A DNA stretch of 64,000 nt, taken from contig JADQBG010000015.1 of assembly GCA_016278725.1 (NCBI GenBank), positions 162,277 through 226,276 of the forward strand. Reading direction: 5' to 3'. The notes under the pieces are model-generated. The model did not search any database. It was not told the DNA's origin and worked only from the letters and a program-made list of their open reading frames with translations. Below, piece after piece: positions 9,001 through 20,052 of this stretch (position 1 is the first letter of the stretch; each line of letters starts with the position of its first letter). The translations under genes were made by a program, and so were the position numbers. The stretch comes from Actinomycetota bacterium. Its GTDB lineage: Bacteria; Actinomycetota; Thermoleophilia; RBG-16-64-13.

Positions 9001-11709
9001 CTAGAGGAGGCGGCGCACCAGCTTCTCCAACTCGGCCAGCCAGAAGGCCGAAGAGCCTGCAAGGATCACCACCGTGAGTTCCGAGGCGGAGAGAGGTACC
9101 GTGCCGAAGATGTTCTGCGCCGGCGGCAGATAGATCACCAGAAACTGGAGCGCCAGGGTGATCAACACGGCGGCCAGGAGCCAGGGGTTGCCTCCAGGCC
9201 GGCGAAAGAAGCTGCCCTTTTCCGACCTCACACTGAGCGCGAAGAACACCTGAGCGAAGGTCAGGGTGGTGAAGATGATGCTCCGCCGGTGAGTCTCGTC
9301 CTCGGAACCGAAGAGGTAACCCGCGGCCAGCGAGATCAGCCCGACCAATATGCCGATGGTAAGGATGGAGACGGCGAGGCTGGAGTCGAGAATGCGCGAG
9401 TCGGGAGGGCGCGGAGGCCGGGACATGGTGTCGGGCTCACCCGGCTCAACCGCGAGGGCCAGCGCGGGGGGGCCGTCTGTCACCAGGTTGATCCAGAGGA
9501 TCTGCAGGGGGAGCAGGGGCAGGGGGAGCCCCAGGGCGAGCGCGGCGACCATCACCGTCAGCTCGGCGGAATTTCCGGTGAGCAGATAGCGCAGGAACTT
9601 GCGGATGTTGTCGTAGATCACCCGCCCTTCCTCGATCGCGGCCACGATGGTGGCGAAATTGTCGTCCAAAAGGACCATCTCGGCGGACTCCTTGGCGACG
9701 TCCGTGCCGGTGATGCCCATGGCCACGCCGATATCGGCCCGGCGCAAGGCTGGGGCGTCGTTGACCCCGTCCCCGGTCATGGCCACCACGTGTCCGCGCC
9801 GCTGCAGTGCGGTGACGATGGAGAGCTTGTCTTCGGGGGACACGCGCGCGAACACCCCTGTGCTCTCCGCCCGGTCCGCCAGCTCCTCCAGGTCCATTTG
9901 CGCGATGGCGCGGCCGCTCACCACCTCGGCGTCTTCGTCGGCGATCGCCAGATCGACGGCGATGCGCCGCGCCGTCAGGGGGTGATCCCCGGTGATCATC
10001 ACCGGGCGGATTCCGGCCGCCTTGCTCCGCCCGACGGCGGGGCCCGCCTCCTTGCGCGCAGGGTCCAGCAGCCCCGCGAGCCCGAGAAACACCAGGTCGT
10101 GCTCCGGGTCTTCGTGGCCATCTTCGGAAAGGCCACCGTCCGGCACGGCTCGTAGGGCAAGACCCAGACTGCGGAAGCCGTTATCGGCCAATCCGTCGTC
10201 CGCGGCAGCCACTCTTTCGCGCCATTCGTCGTCCAGTTCGACGAGATCTCCACCGGCCAGAATGAAGCGGCTGGCCGCCAGCACCTGCTCGACCGCTCCC
10301 TTGGTCGCGAGCAGCAGCCCGCTTGGGCAAATCTCCAAAGCCGGTGCCAGGGCCGACATACCCAGGGGGAGGACCGCGAGGTCGGCGGGGAGCCGGTGAA
10401 CCGTGGTCATGCGCTTGCGCGATGATTCGAAAGGCACCTCGCTCACCCGGGGCAGCCGCTCTTCCAACTCGGCCCGCAATATTCCCCGGTTCGCCCCGGC
10501 GGCCAGCAGCGCGACCTCAGTGGGATCGCCGTGCGCGGGACCCTCCTCACCCAGATCGGCATCGTTACAGAGCACCGCGGCGAGCATCAGGAGTTCGGCC
10601 GCATCCCCGCCGTGCTCAGGGGCCACCCTCTGAAACTCCCGGCCGTCCGGCAGCTCCACGGTCCCCACGCGCATCCGGTTCTCGGTCAGGGTTCCCGTCT
10701 TGTCCGCACAGATGATGGTGACCGAGCCCAGGGTCTCCACCGCCGGCAGCCGCCGGATGAGCGCATGCCGGGACAGCATCTTCCGGGCGCCCAGGGCGAG
10801 CGCGATGGTGACCACCGCCGGCAGACCCTCCGGCACCGCGGCCACGGCCATGCTCACGGCGGTCATGAACATCAGGCGGAAATCCTCCCCCCGGACCACA
10901 CCCAGAGTGAAGATCAGAATGACAAGCGCGAGGGCCGCGGCCGCGAGCAGCCGGGCGAGGCGGGCGAGGCGGCGCTGGAGCGGCGTGTCCACTCGTTCCA
11001 CCGTCTGCACCATGTCGGCAATCATCCCCAGCTGGGTGTTCATGCCGGTGGCGACGGCGATGCCTTCCCCTCGGCCGTAGGCGACATTGGTGCCCATGAA
11101 GGCCAGGTTCGTCCGGTCCCCGAGGGCCAGCCCGGCATCGGCCAGCGGAGCGGTGGACTTCTCCACCGGTTCAGACTCTCCCGTGAGCGCAGCTTCCTGT
11201 GCCCGCAGCAGCGCGGTCTGGGTCAGGCGAAGGTCGGCGGGCACGTGACCCCCCGCTTCCAGCAGAACGACGTCGCCGGGGACGAGGTCCCGCGACGCCA
11301 CTTCGAGCACGCGCCCGCCGCGCCGCACCGTTGCCTGAGGCCGGGCCATCTCTTGCAGCGCCTCCACCGCGCGCTCGGCCCGATACTCCTGTACGAAACC
11401 CAGGACGCCGTTGAGCAGCACTATCGCGAGGATGGCCCCCGCCTCCAGCAGGTCCCCCAAGAGTCCGGAGATGACCGCGGCCACGATCAGGACGACGATC
11501 ATGGTCGAGGTGAACTGCTCGAGCAGGATGACGAGAGGGCTTCGCGAGGCCCGCTGTTCGAGCAGATTGGGGCCGTGTTCCGACAGTCGGCGCTCGGCCT
11601 CGTCCTGCTCGAGGCCGCTCCTGCGGTCGGTGGCCAGGCGCTCGACCGTGTGATCGACGCTTACGCCGTGCCAGGCAGCGGCTTCCGGCTCAGGTTTCTT
11701 CGGACCCAC
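9001..11709 (-). CDS. cation-translocating P-type ATPase (P2-like)
   Basis: 902 aa; [38 protein letters not shown]-terminal TM segments. Confidence 0.95.
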   Translation of the reverse strand: MGPKKPEPEAAAWHGVSVDHTVERLATDRRSGLEQDEAERRLSEHGPNLLEQRASRSPLVILLEQFTSTMIVVLIVAAVISGLLGDLLEAGAILAIVLLNGVLGFVQEYRAERAVEALQEMARPQATVRRGGRVLEVASRDLVPGDVVLLEAGGHVPADLRLTQTALLRAQEAALTGESEPVEKSTAPLADAGLALGDRTNLAFMGTNVAYGRGEGIAVATGMNTQLGMIADMVQTVERVDTPLQRRLARLARLLAAAALALVILIFTLGVVRGEDFRLMFMTAVSMAVAAVPEGLPAVVTIALALGARKMLSRHALIRRLPAVETLGSVTIICADKTGTLTENRMRVGTVELPDGREFQRVAPEHGGDAAELLMLAAVLCNDADLGEEGPAHGDPTEVALLAAGANRGILRAELEERLPRVSEVPFESSRKRMTTVHRLPADLAVLPLGMSALAPALEICPSGLLLATKGAVEQVLAASRFILAGGDLVELDDEWRERVAAADDGLADNGFRSLGLALRAVPDGGLSEDGHEDPEHDLVFLGLAGLLDPARKEAGPAVGRSKAAGIRPVMITGDHPLTARRIAVDLAIADEDAEVVSGRAIAQMDLEELADRAESTGVFARVSPEDKLSIVTALQRRGHVVAMTGDGVNDAPALRRADIGVAMGITGTDVAKESAEMVLLDDNFATIVAAIEEGRVIYDNIRKFLRYLLTGNSAELTVMVAALALGLPLPLLPLQILWINLVTDGPPALALAVEPGEPDTMSRPPRPPDSRILDSSLAVSILTIGILVGLISLAAGYLFGSEDETHRRSIIFTTLTFAQVFFALSVRSEKGSFFRRPGGNPWLLAAVLITLALQFLVIYLPPAQNIFGTVPLSASELTVVILAGSSAFWLAELEKLVRRLL

Positions 11710-12280
11710 GCGGGTGCTCCCGCTCGAACCCGCGGAAGTCCTTCTCCCTCCCAGTCCATTGGGCCCCCTCCACCCGGGCCACGTCGGGATCCCCCGAGGT
11801 AGCCCCGGCCACCCGGGCCCTGGACATTCCGGCCGCCTCCTCCCCGATCACGCGCCGGCGCAGAGCCTCGTCCATCTCCCGAAAGCCCTCCTCCACCTGC
11901 TCCAACAATCCGCGCCGGAAAGGCACCAGGGCACCGTGGAAGAATTCCTCCTGCTTGAAGTGCACTCCCCCTCCCGCCAGCGGCTCCAGGGTGAAGCGAT
12001 GCTCGCCATCGAAGAGACCGGGAATCCACCAGTGTCCCAGCCAAACCAGAGAGTGTGGCGGACGCAGTTGGATGATCCGCGGGCGGAAGGCCATCCCCTC
12101 GGCCCCCGGAGGCTTGACGTAAACGTGCATGCGGTTGTTGAGCCGGAGCCTGCCGGTCACGGAGGTGATGAACGGGTTCCACTCCTCATATCGCTCAAAA
12201 TCGATCAGCGCGGCCCAGACCTCCTCCGGCGTTGCCTCTATGCCAATGTCCGTGGCGATCCTGGTTTGAAAGAGAGGCAT
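11690..12280 (-). CDS. SRPBCC-family protein
   Basis: MPLFQTRIATDIGIEATPEEVWAALIDFERYEEWNPFITSVTGRL...HSLVWLGHWWIPGLFDGEHRFTLEPL; overlaps ATPase start. Confidence 0.8.
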   Translation of the reverse strand: MPLFQTRIATDIGIEATPEEVWAALIDFERYEEWNPFITSVTGRLRLNNRMHVYVKPPGAEGMAFRPRIIQLRPPHSLVWLGHWWIPGLFDGEHRFTLEPLAGGGVHFKQEEFFHGALVPFRRGLLEQVEEGFREMDEALRRRVIGEEAAGMSRARVAGATSGDPDVARVEGAQWTGREKDFRGFEREHPRGSEET

Positions 12281-12522
12281 GGTCACTCCTCGGACTCGGA
12301 CTCTGGTACGCAGCTTGGCCGGGTACGCCGGGAAACGCGGGCGGGCCACGAGCCGAGTGGTGAGAGCAACTCGAGGTTTGCCCCCTCGCGCGTCGGGGAA
12401 CCGGCAGAGACGACCTGACCCAATATTCCCCGGGTATCGCCTCTGGCGAAACGGCACGGGGTCGCGGAGTGGATCGGGTGAGGGACGAAGGGCCGGGAAG
12501 GCATCCAAAAGGAGGAGGATCT

Positions 12523-12942
12523 ATGGCGGACCAAGCACTCATCGACACTCTCAATGATCTGAGAGCCAGAGAGTTGGCCGTAATCGTGCAGTACATGAGG
12601 CATCACATGGTGATGACCGGCGCCGACGCGGCCGCACTCGCGGGCGACTTCAAATCCATTTCCATCGTCGAGATGAAGCATGCCGAAGCCCTGGGCGAGC
12701 GCATCGACTTCCTGGGTGGGGATCCAACGACCAAGCCCACCGAGATCAAGAAGGGCGGCGACACGCTCGAGTCCGCGGCGTCGATCGACCTGGCCTCCGA
12801 GAAAGAAGCCGTCGAGCTTTATAAGAAGGCCATCAAGCAGGCCGATGAGGCCGGCGATGTGACCACGCGGCGGCTGCTCGAGGACATCCTCGCCGACGAG
12901 GAAGACCACGTGAACGACTTTCAGATGATGCTCGGCAAGTAA
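12523..12942 (+). CDS. ferritin-like / bacterioferritin-like protein
   Basis: ELAVIVQYMRHHMVM...EMKHAEALGERIDFLGG...LEDILADEEDHVNDFQ; RBS GGAGGAGG before ATG 12523. Confidence 0.85.
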   Translation: MADQALIDTLNDLRARELAVIVQYMRHHMVMTGADAAALAGDFKSISIVEMKHAEALGERIDFLGGDPTTKPTEIKKGGDTLESAASIDLASEKEAVELYKKAIKQADEAGDVTTRRLLEDILADEEDHVNDFQMMLGK

Positions 12943-12970
12943 GCAGGAATGGCGGCCTCAGGGCCGCGTG

Positions 12971-12991
12971 GGCGGCGCGAGACGCGCCGCC
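12971..12991. other. perfect GC hairpin
   Basis: GGCGGCGCG-AGA-CGCGCCGCC. Confidence 0.6.
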
Positions 12992-13010
12992 GCAGTTCTC
13001 TTCTCAAACC

Positions 13011-13036
13011 GAAGCCGCGGCCCCGGCCGCGGCTTC
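13011..13036 (+). terminator. strong terminator-like hairpin, between ferritin gene (+) and ilvC (-)
   Basis: GAAGCCGCGGCC-CC-GGCCGCGGCTTC followed by GTTATTAT. Confidence 0.7.
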
Positions 13037-13142
13037 GTTATTATCAACCAGACCGGCCCCGCAGGCGGCCGGGAGCCGGAGGCGGGATGGCCGGCGGGGC
13101 GCCCGAGGATGCCCGCCCCGCGCGCTCCCAGCCGCGGCTCAG

Positions 13143-14192
<1,050 letters not shown>

Positions 14193-14249
14193 TCAAGCTA
14201 TGCAATTTGAACCATGCCGATCGTTGCGCCGCCCGCGTCATCCGCGCCT

Positions 14250-14735
14250 TCAGGTGCGTTTCCTTCCCCGGCTGATCGCGATCTTGCCCGTGCGCACCAC
14301 CTCTACCAGCCCGAAGGGCCGAAGCAGGGAGATTATCCCCTCGATCTTGTCCTTGGTGCCGGTAACCTCGACGATCAGGGTGGAGGCGGACACGTCGATG
14401 ATCTTGGCCCGGAAGATCTCCACCACCTGGATGATCTCCGAGCGCGTCTCCGAGGTGGCGTGAACCTTGATCAACACCAGTTCGCGGGTCACCGAGGAAT
14501 TGGGATCCAGGTCGGTGATCTTGATCACGTTGATCAGCTTGTGCAGTTGCTTGGTCACCTGCTCGATCGGCTGATCCTGACCGTCGACGCTTATGGTCAC
14601 CCGGGAGAGCATGGGGTCCTCGGTCTCGCCCACCGCCAGGCTGTCGATGTTGAAACCGCGGCGGGCGAAGAGCCCGGATATCCGCACGAGCACGCCCGGC
14701 TTGTTCTCCACCAGCACGCTTAGCGTGTGTTTCAT
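14250..14735 (-). CDS. ilvH: acetolactate synthase small (regulatory) subunit
   Basis: MKHTLSVLVENKPGVLVRISGLFARRGFNIDSLAVGETEDP; ATGA overlap with ilvB. Confidence 0.96.
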   Translation of the reverse strand: MKHTLSVLVENKPGVLVRISGLFARRGFNIDSLAVGETEDPMLSRVTISVDGQDQPIEQVTKQLHKLINVIKITDLDPNSSVTRELVLIKVHATSETRSEIIQVVEIFRAKIIDVSASTLIVEVTGTKDKIEGIISLLRPFGLVEVVRTGKIAISRGRKRT

Positions 14736-16441
14736 GCCTCGCCACCCCCCAGCATGTCGCTGATCGCAGAGCCCGCCGGCACCATGGGCCAGACGTTGGC
14801 TTCGCGTTTGATGCGGAAGTCCATCAGGGCCGGAGCGTCCGAAGCCAAGGCGATGCGCAGCACCTCTTCCACCTCGTCGGGCCGCGTCGCGCGGAAGCCC
14901 TGAGCCCCGTAGGCTTCGGCCAACTTGACGAAATCGGGCTGGCACTCGATGCACGTGGAAGCGTAGCGCTTATCGTAGAAGAGTTCCTGCCACTGCCGCA
15001 CCATGCCCAGGTAGCGGTTGTTCAGGATGGCCACTTTGACCGGGATGTTGTAGGAGACGCAGGTGGCGAGCTCCTGGGAGGTCATCTGGAAAGAACCGTC
15101 CCCGGCGATGTCGACCACGGTCAGATCGGGACGGGCGAGCTTGGCGCCCATCGCCGCCGGAAAGCCGTAGCCCATAGTCCCCAACCCGCCCGAGGAGATG
15201 AAGCGGCGGGGATGCTTGGCCAGCCAGTACTGCGCGGCCCACATCTGATTCTGGCCCACCTCGGTGGTGACGATGGCCTCCCCTTTGGTCACCTCCCAGA
15301 GCTTGCGGATCACGAACTCGGGCATGATCTCGCCGTCGGGATCCTCGCGCAGAGGTAGAGGATGCGCCTGCTTCCAATCCTCGACCTGCCGCATCCAGGG
15401 CAGGTGACGTTCCGGCGAGGGATCCAGCTTGCGCAGTTCGTCTATCAGCGAGCCGAGCACCCACTTGGCGTCTCCCACGATGGGGATGTCCACCGCCAGG
15501 TTCTTGGCGATCTCCGCCGGATCCACATCGACGTGGATGATCTTGGCGCCGGGAGCGAAGGTCTCCACCTTGCCCGTGGCCCGGTCGTCGAACCGAACTC
15601 CGACCGCGAAGATCAGATCGCAGTTGGTCATGGCGTAGTTGGCGTACCGGGTGCCGTGCATGCCCAGCATGCCCAGCGAGAGCGGATCGTCCTCGGGAAA
15701 GAGCCCCTTGCCGTTCAATGTGGTGGTCACCGGTATGTGCGCGTAGGCGGCCAGTTCCCGCAACTCGTCCGACGCTTCGGAGATGATGATGCCTCCGCCG
15801 GCGTAGATCATGGGCTTCTGCGCCTCGGCCAGGGCGCGCGCGGCTTCCCTGATCTGCCGGGGATGCCCCTTGACCGTGGGCTTGTAGCCAGGCAGGTTGA
15901 GCTTCGGCGGGTTGTCAGGATCGTAATCGATCAGCGCCGTGGCCACGTCTCCGGGAAGGTCGACCAGCACCGGTCCCGGCCGGCCCGTGCGCGCCAGATA
16001 GAAGGCCTCGTGCAGGATGCGCGGCAGTTCGTGCTCGTCGGTCACCAGGTAGCTGTGCTTGACCACCGGCAGGGTGATGCCGAAGGTGTCGGCCTCTTGA
16101 AAAGCGTCCGTGCCCACCACCGGCCGCCTCACCTGCCCGGTGATCGCCACCATGGGCACGCTGTCCATATAGGCATTCGCGATACCGGTGACCAGGTTGG
16201 TGGCTCCTGGGCCGGAGGTGGCGATGCAGACCCCCACCTTGCCCGAAGCCCGGGCGTATCCATCGGCGGCGTGGACCGCGCCCTGCTCGTGCCGGGTGAG
16301 CACGTTGAGCAGATCGGCATCCATCAGGGCGTCGTAAAGAGGCATCACCTGCCCCCCCGGCACCCCGAAGACGACCTCCACGCCCTCGTTCTTGAATATC
16401 TCCATCATGACCTTGGCTGCGACCTTCATGCTCAACTCCAT
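14732..16441 (-). CDS. ilvB: acetolactate synthase large subunit
   Basis: ThDP enzyme; EVVFGVPGGQVMPLYDAL...RHEQGAVHAADGYARASGKVGVCIATSGPGATNLVTGIANAYMDSVPMVAITGQV. Confidence 0.97.
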   Translation of the reverse strand: MELSMKVAAKVMMEIFKNEGVEVVFGVPGGQVMPLYDALMDADLLNVLTRHEQGAVHAADGYARASGKVGVCIATSGPGATNLVTGIANAYMDSVPMVAITGQVRRPVVGTDAFQEADTFGITLPVVKHSYLVTDEHELPRILHEAFYLARTGRPGPVLVDLPGDVATALIDYDPDNPPKLNLPGYKPTVKGHPRQIREAARALAEAQKPMIYAGGGIIISEASDELRELAAYAHIPVTTTLNGKGLFPEDDPLSLGMLGMHGTRYANYAMTNCDLIFAVGVRFDDRATGKVETFAPGAKIIHVDVDPAEIAKNLAVDIPIVGDAKWVLGSLIDELRKLDPSPERHLPWMRQVEDWKQAHPLPLREDPDGEIMPEFVIRKLWEVTKGEAIVTTEVGQNQMWAAQYWLAKHPRRFISSGGLGTMGYGFPAAMGAKLARPDLTVVDIAGDGSFQMTSQELATCVSYNIPVKVAILNNRYLGMVRQWQELFYDKRYASTCIECQPDFVKLAEAYGAQGFRATRPDEVEEVLRIALASDAPALMDFRIKREANVWPMVPAGSAISDMLGGGEA

Positions 16442-16488
16442 TGGTTGGGATCCCGGCGGCTTTGAGAGGCGAGAAGAGGCGAGGGAAC

Positions 16489-18183
16489 TCAGATTCCCTC
16501 GCGGGGCGCGGCCGGCTTGACGCGAAGCACGGCCCCTTCCTCGGCTCCGGAGACGGCGGCTACGTACCGGCCCAGCACGCCGCCGGTTTCCAGCACCGGC
16601 GGCCGCCAGGCCGACCTCCTCGTTTCCAATTCCGCCTCCGCCACCTCGAGGGTCATGCGGCGGGCGGGGATGTCTATGGAGATGATGTCGCCTTCCTCCA
16701 CCAGGGCGATGGGGCCGCCGTCCACCGCCTCCGGGGCGGCGTGGCCGATGCTGGCTCCCCGGCTGGCCCCGCTGAAGCGGCCGTCCGTGACCAGGGCCAC
16801 CGAGTCGTCGAGCCCCAGGCCGGCGAGCGCCGAGGTGGGCGTGAGCATTTCGGGCATGCCCGGCCCCCCTTTGGGGCCGCAGTAGCGGATCACCACCACG
16901 TCACCCGGGCGGATGGCCTGCGCCTCGATGGCGCTCACGGCGGAGGCTTCGTCCTCGAAAACCCGGGCCGGGCCGGAATGCACCAGCATCTCGGGAAGCA
17001 CCGCGGCCTCCTTGACCACGGCGCCGCGCGGCGCCAGATTGCCGTAGAGAATGGCCAGGCCGCCTGTCTGATTGTAGGCCCGGTCAAAGGGGCGGATGAC
17101 TTCGGCATCGCGAACCGGGCGCGCCTGGTACTGATCGCGGAGGCTGCCCCCGGAGATGGTCGGAGTGGAGCCGTCCACCAGTTCGCGCTCGGACAGCCGG
17201 TTGAGCACCGCCATCACGCCGCCCGCCCGTTCCAAGTCGTCCATGTAGTGAGCCCCGGCCGGCGACATCTTCACCACCTGCGGAGTCCGGCCGCTCACCT
17301 CGTTGAAGGACTCCAGCGGCAATGCGACGCCGGCCTCGCCGGCGATGGCCTCGAGGTGGAGCACGGTGTTTGTCGAGCAGCCCAGCGCCGCATCGAGGGC
17401 CAGAGCGTTCCGCAGGCCGGCCTCAGTGATGTAACGGCGCGCCCCCCACTCCTGCTTGACAACCTCCACAGCCTGCGCCCCGGTCGCGCGGGCCAAGGCC
17501 AGGCGCGACGAATAGACCGCGGGAATGGTGGCGTCGCCGGGCAACGAGAAGCCCAGCACTTCGGTCAGGCAGCTCATGGAGTTGGCGGTGAAGAGGCCCG
17601 CGCAGGATCCGCAGGTGGGACAGGCGGACCCCTCGAGCTCCGCCAGTTCGTCCGCGTCCATGGAGCCGGCGAAGTACTGACCGACCGCTTCGAAGACGTC
17701 CTTGAGGTCCACCTTGCGGCCGCGGTGCTCGCCGGGAAGCATGGGACCGCCGGAGATGACCGCGGTGGGCACGTCCACCCGCACCGCTCCCATCACCATC
17801 CCGGGCACGACCTTGTCGCAGTTGGGAATGAGAACCAGGCCGTCCAGGCCGTGGCCCTCCACCATGATCTCCACGGAATCGGCAATGGTCTCGCGGGAGA
17901 CCAGGCTGAACTTCATCCCCCGGTGATTCATGGCGATGCCGTCGCAAACGCCGATGACGTTGAATTCGAGCGGCACGCCGCCGCCCTGCCACACGCCGAA
18001 CTTGACCTGCTCAGCCAGCTGACGCAGGTGCATGTGGCCGGGGATGAGCTCGTTATACGAGTTGGCAATGCCGATGAGGGGGCGGTTCGCGTCGGAGGGG
18101 CTGAGCCCCAAGGCGTTCATCAGAGACCTGTGGGGAGCCCGCCCGGGTCCTTGGGTAACCGCGTCACTGCGTCTGCCTGCCAC
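16489..18183 (-). CDS. ilvD: dihydroxy-acid dehydratase
   Basis: [19 protein letters not shown]...[24 protein letters not shown]...[13 protein letters not shown]. Confidence 0.97.
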   Translation of the reverse strand: MAGRRSDAVTQGPGRAPHRSLMNALGLSPSDANRPLIGIANSYNELIPGHMHLRQLAEQVKFGVWQGGGVPLEFNVIGVCDGIAMNHRGMKFSLVSRETIADSVEIMVEGHGLDGLVLIPNCDKVVPGMVMGAVRVDVPTAVISGGPMLPGEHRGRKVDLKDVFEAVGQYFAGSMDADELAELEGSACPTCGSCAGLFTANSMSCLTEVLGFSLPGDATIPAVYSSRLALARATGAQAVEVVKQEWGARRYITEAGLRNALALDAALGCSTNTVLHLEAIAGEAGVALPLESFNEVSGRTPQVVKMSPAGAHYMDDLERAGGVMAVLNRLSERELVDGSTPTISGGSLRDQYQARPVRDAEVIRPFDRAYNQTGGLAILYGNLAPRGAVVKEAAVLPEMLVHSGPARVFEDEASAVSAIEAQAIRPGDVVVIRYCGPKGGPGMPEMLTPTSALAGLGLDDSVALVTDGRFSGASRGASIGHAAPEAVDGGPIALVEEGDIISIDIPARRMTLEVAEAELETRRSAWRPPVLETGGVLGRYVAAVSGAEEGAVLRVKPAAPREGI

Positions 18184-18327
18184 CTGAGTCTCCTCTCGCC
18201 GTCTTTACCCCGCCGGCCCACGGGATGGCCGTGTCCAACGGAACCGCTCTGGTATGCGAACGGAAGCAAAAGCGCAGTTTACAAGATTCGCCGGGTCAGA
18301 ACCAATAGAAAGCCCACGCCGGCGGGC

Positions 18328-18360
18328 GCCCGGGGAACCCGGGCCCGGGCCCGAAGGCCC
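18328..18360 (-). promoter_or_regulatory. two stable hairpins in the ilvD upstream region (one UUCG-capped on the minus strand)
   Basis: GCCCGGG-GAA-CCCGGGC (18328-18344) and minus-strand GGGCC-TTCG-GGCCC (18347-18360). Confidence 0.5.
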
Positions 18361-18432
18361 AAGGGCCGGGCAGCACCTCGCTCGCCCCATCTGGGGGGAT
18401 GGTGTGGCGCTCCACATCTATTAGACATAGTC

Positions 18433-18448
18433 CTGTGAACGGTCACAG
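18433..18448. promoter_or_regulatory. dyad operator candidate CTGTGA-N4-TCACAG
   Basis: ctgtgaacggtcacag between divergent ilvD and gabT-like genes. Confidence 0.45.
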
Positions 18449-18483
18449 TGCACTCGGGCCGGCCGAGCGATAGAGTGGCCTCA

Positions 18484-18497
18484 AATGGTCAACCATT
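18484..18497. promoter_or_regulatory. inverted repeat AATGGT-CA-ACCATT
   Basis: aatggtcaaccatt, perfect 6-bp arms. Confidence 0.45.
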
Positions 18498-18698
18498 CCG
18501 AGGAGGGCGAGTGCCGGACCGATTTCCTGAAGGCCGCCTCGACGGCGAGCGAACTCGAGAAGAAAGCGATCCCCTGCGGGAGCGTCGCACTCTGAAGCCG
18601 CCTCCCCGCCCCCAATACCGGTTGACCATCGGCAGACTCGCCGGCGAGCTCTGGGGAAGACCCGCCGCGTTCCGCCCGAGAGAGGAGCGCCCGACCCG

Positions 18699-20033
18699 AT
18701 GAACAACGAGCAGCTAAACCGCATGCGCGACGAGGAGGTGCCCCGCGGCCCCTTCAACGTCACCCGGATTTTCGCGGACAGCGCCAAAAACGCCACCATT
18801 ACCGACGTGGAGGGCAGAGAGTACATCGACTTCGCCGGTGGGATCGGGGTCATGGGCGTGGGCCACGCGCACCCCAAGGTGGTCCAGGCCGTGCAGGATC
18901 AGGCGGCCCACTTCTCGCACACCTGCTTTCACGTGGTGATGTACGAGGCTTACGTCGAACTGGCCCGGCGAATGAACCGGCTGGCGCCCGGCGATTTCGC
19001 GAAGAAGACCATGTTCGCCAATTCCGGAGCCGAGGCCGTGGAAAACGCCGTGAAGATCGCCCGCCACGCCACCGGGCGCGACGCGGTCATCGCCTTCGAA
19101 GACGGCTTCCACGGCCGCACGCTGCTGGCCATGGGGCTGACCTCCAAGGTCATGCCCTACAAAGCCGGCTTCGGCCCCTTCCCCCCGGAGATCTACCGCA
19201 TTCCCTACGCCTACTGTTACCGCTGCCCGCTCAAGCTGGATCACGAGACCTGCGGGACCGCCTGCGCCGAGCTGTTGGAGGATGCCTTCAAGAACTACGT
19301 GGAGGCAGAAGAGGTGGCCGCTGTGGTCGTCGAGCCGATTCTGGGCGAAGGCGGCTTCGTCACCCCGCCGCCGGACTACTTCCCCAGACTGAAGGCGACA
19401 TGTGAGCGGCACGGCATCGTCTTCGTCGCGGACGAGGTGCAGTCGGGCTTCGGCCGCACCGGCCGGATGTTCGCCATCGAGCATTGGGGCGTTGAGCCCG
19501 ATCTGATCTGCACGGCCAAGTCGCTGGCCGCGGGCTATCCCCTTTCGGCGGTCACCGGCCGAGCGGAGCTGATGGACGACCCGCAGGTGGGTGGCCTGGG
19601 CGGCACTTACGGCGGCAACCCCGTCGCCTGCCGGGCGGCCCTCGCGGTCCTTGACATCATCGAGGAAGAGGGACTTCTCCAACGCGCCGAGCTCATCGGG
19701 GCCCGGATCCGCAAGGCCTTCATGGACTTCCAAGAGGAGTTCGAAGTGATCGGGGACGTCCGCGGGGTCGGGGCCATGGTGGCCATGGAAATGGTGCTTC
19801 ACCGGGAGGCCAAGACCCCCGCCGCCGATCTGACCAAAGCACTGGTCGGCCGGGCGGTCCAGAAAGGGCTCATCATGATCTCGGCCGGCACCTACGGCAA
19901 TGTCATCCGGCCGCTGATGCCCCTCACCATCGAGGACGAGGTGCTTGAGCGCGGCCTGGACATTCTCCATGAATCTCTGCAAGAGGTGGTGCGGGAAACC
20001 GCGACCCCTTCACCCGCGCAAACCGGAGCCTAG
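18699..20033 (+). CDS. gabT: class III aminotransferase, 4-aminobutyrate aminotransferase-like
   Basis: YIDFAGGIGVMGVGHAHPKVVQAV...FANSGAEAVENAVKIAR...CYRCPLKLDHETCGTAC...VADEVQSGFGRTGRMFAIEHWGVEPD. Confidence 0.85.
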   Translation: MNNEQLNRMRDEEVPRGPFNVTRIFADSAKNATITDVEGREYIDFAGGIGVMGVGHAHPKVVQAVQDQAAHFSHTCFHVVMYEAYVELARRMNRLAPGDFAKKTMFANSGAEAVENAVKIARHATGRDAVIAFEDGFHGRTLLAMGLTSKVMPYKAGFGPFPPEIYRIPYAYCYRCPLKLDHETCGTACAELLEDAFKNYVEAEEVAAVVVEPILGEGGFVTPPPDYFPRLKATCERHGIVFVADEVQSGFGRTGRMFAIEHWGVEPDLICTAKSLAAGYPLSAVTGRAELMDDPQVGGLGGTYGGNPVACRAALAVLDIIEEEGLLQRAELIGARIRKAFMDFQEEFEVIGDVRGVGAMVAMEMVLHREAKTPAADLTKALVGRAVQKGLIMISAGTYGNVIRPLMPLTIEDEVLERGLDILHESLQEVVRETATPSPAQTGA

Positions 20034-20052
20034 GACCCTAAGGAGCCGCCCC

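Noticed and set aside
18205-18417. Possible BCAA leader peptide before ilvD (70-aa minus ORF)
   Set aside because: No run of Ile/Val/Leu codons; composition looks non-coding.
16441-18438. 665-aa plus-strand ORF
   Set aside because: Antisense to ilvD; low-complexity His/Arg/Gly/Asp composition typical of shadow ORFs in high-GC DNA.
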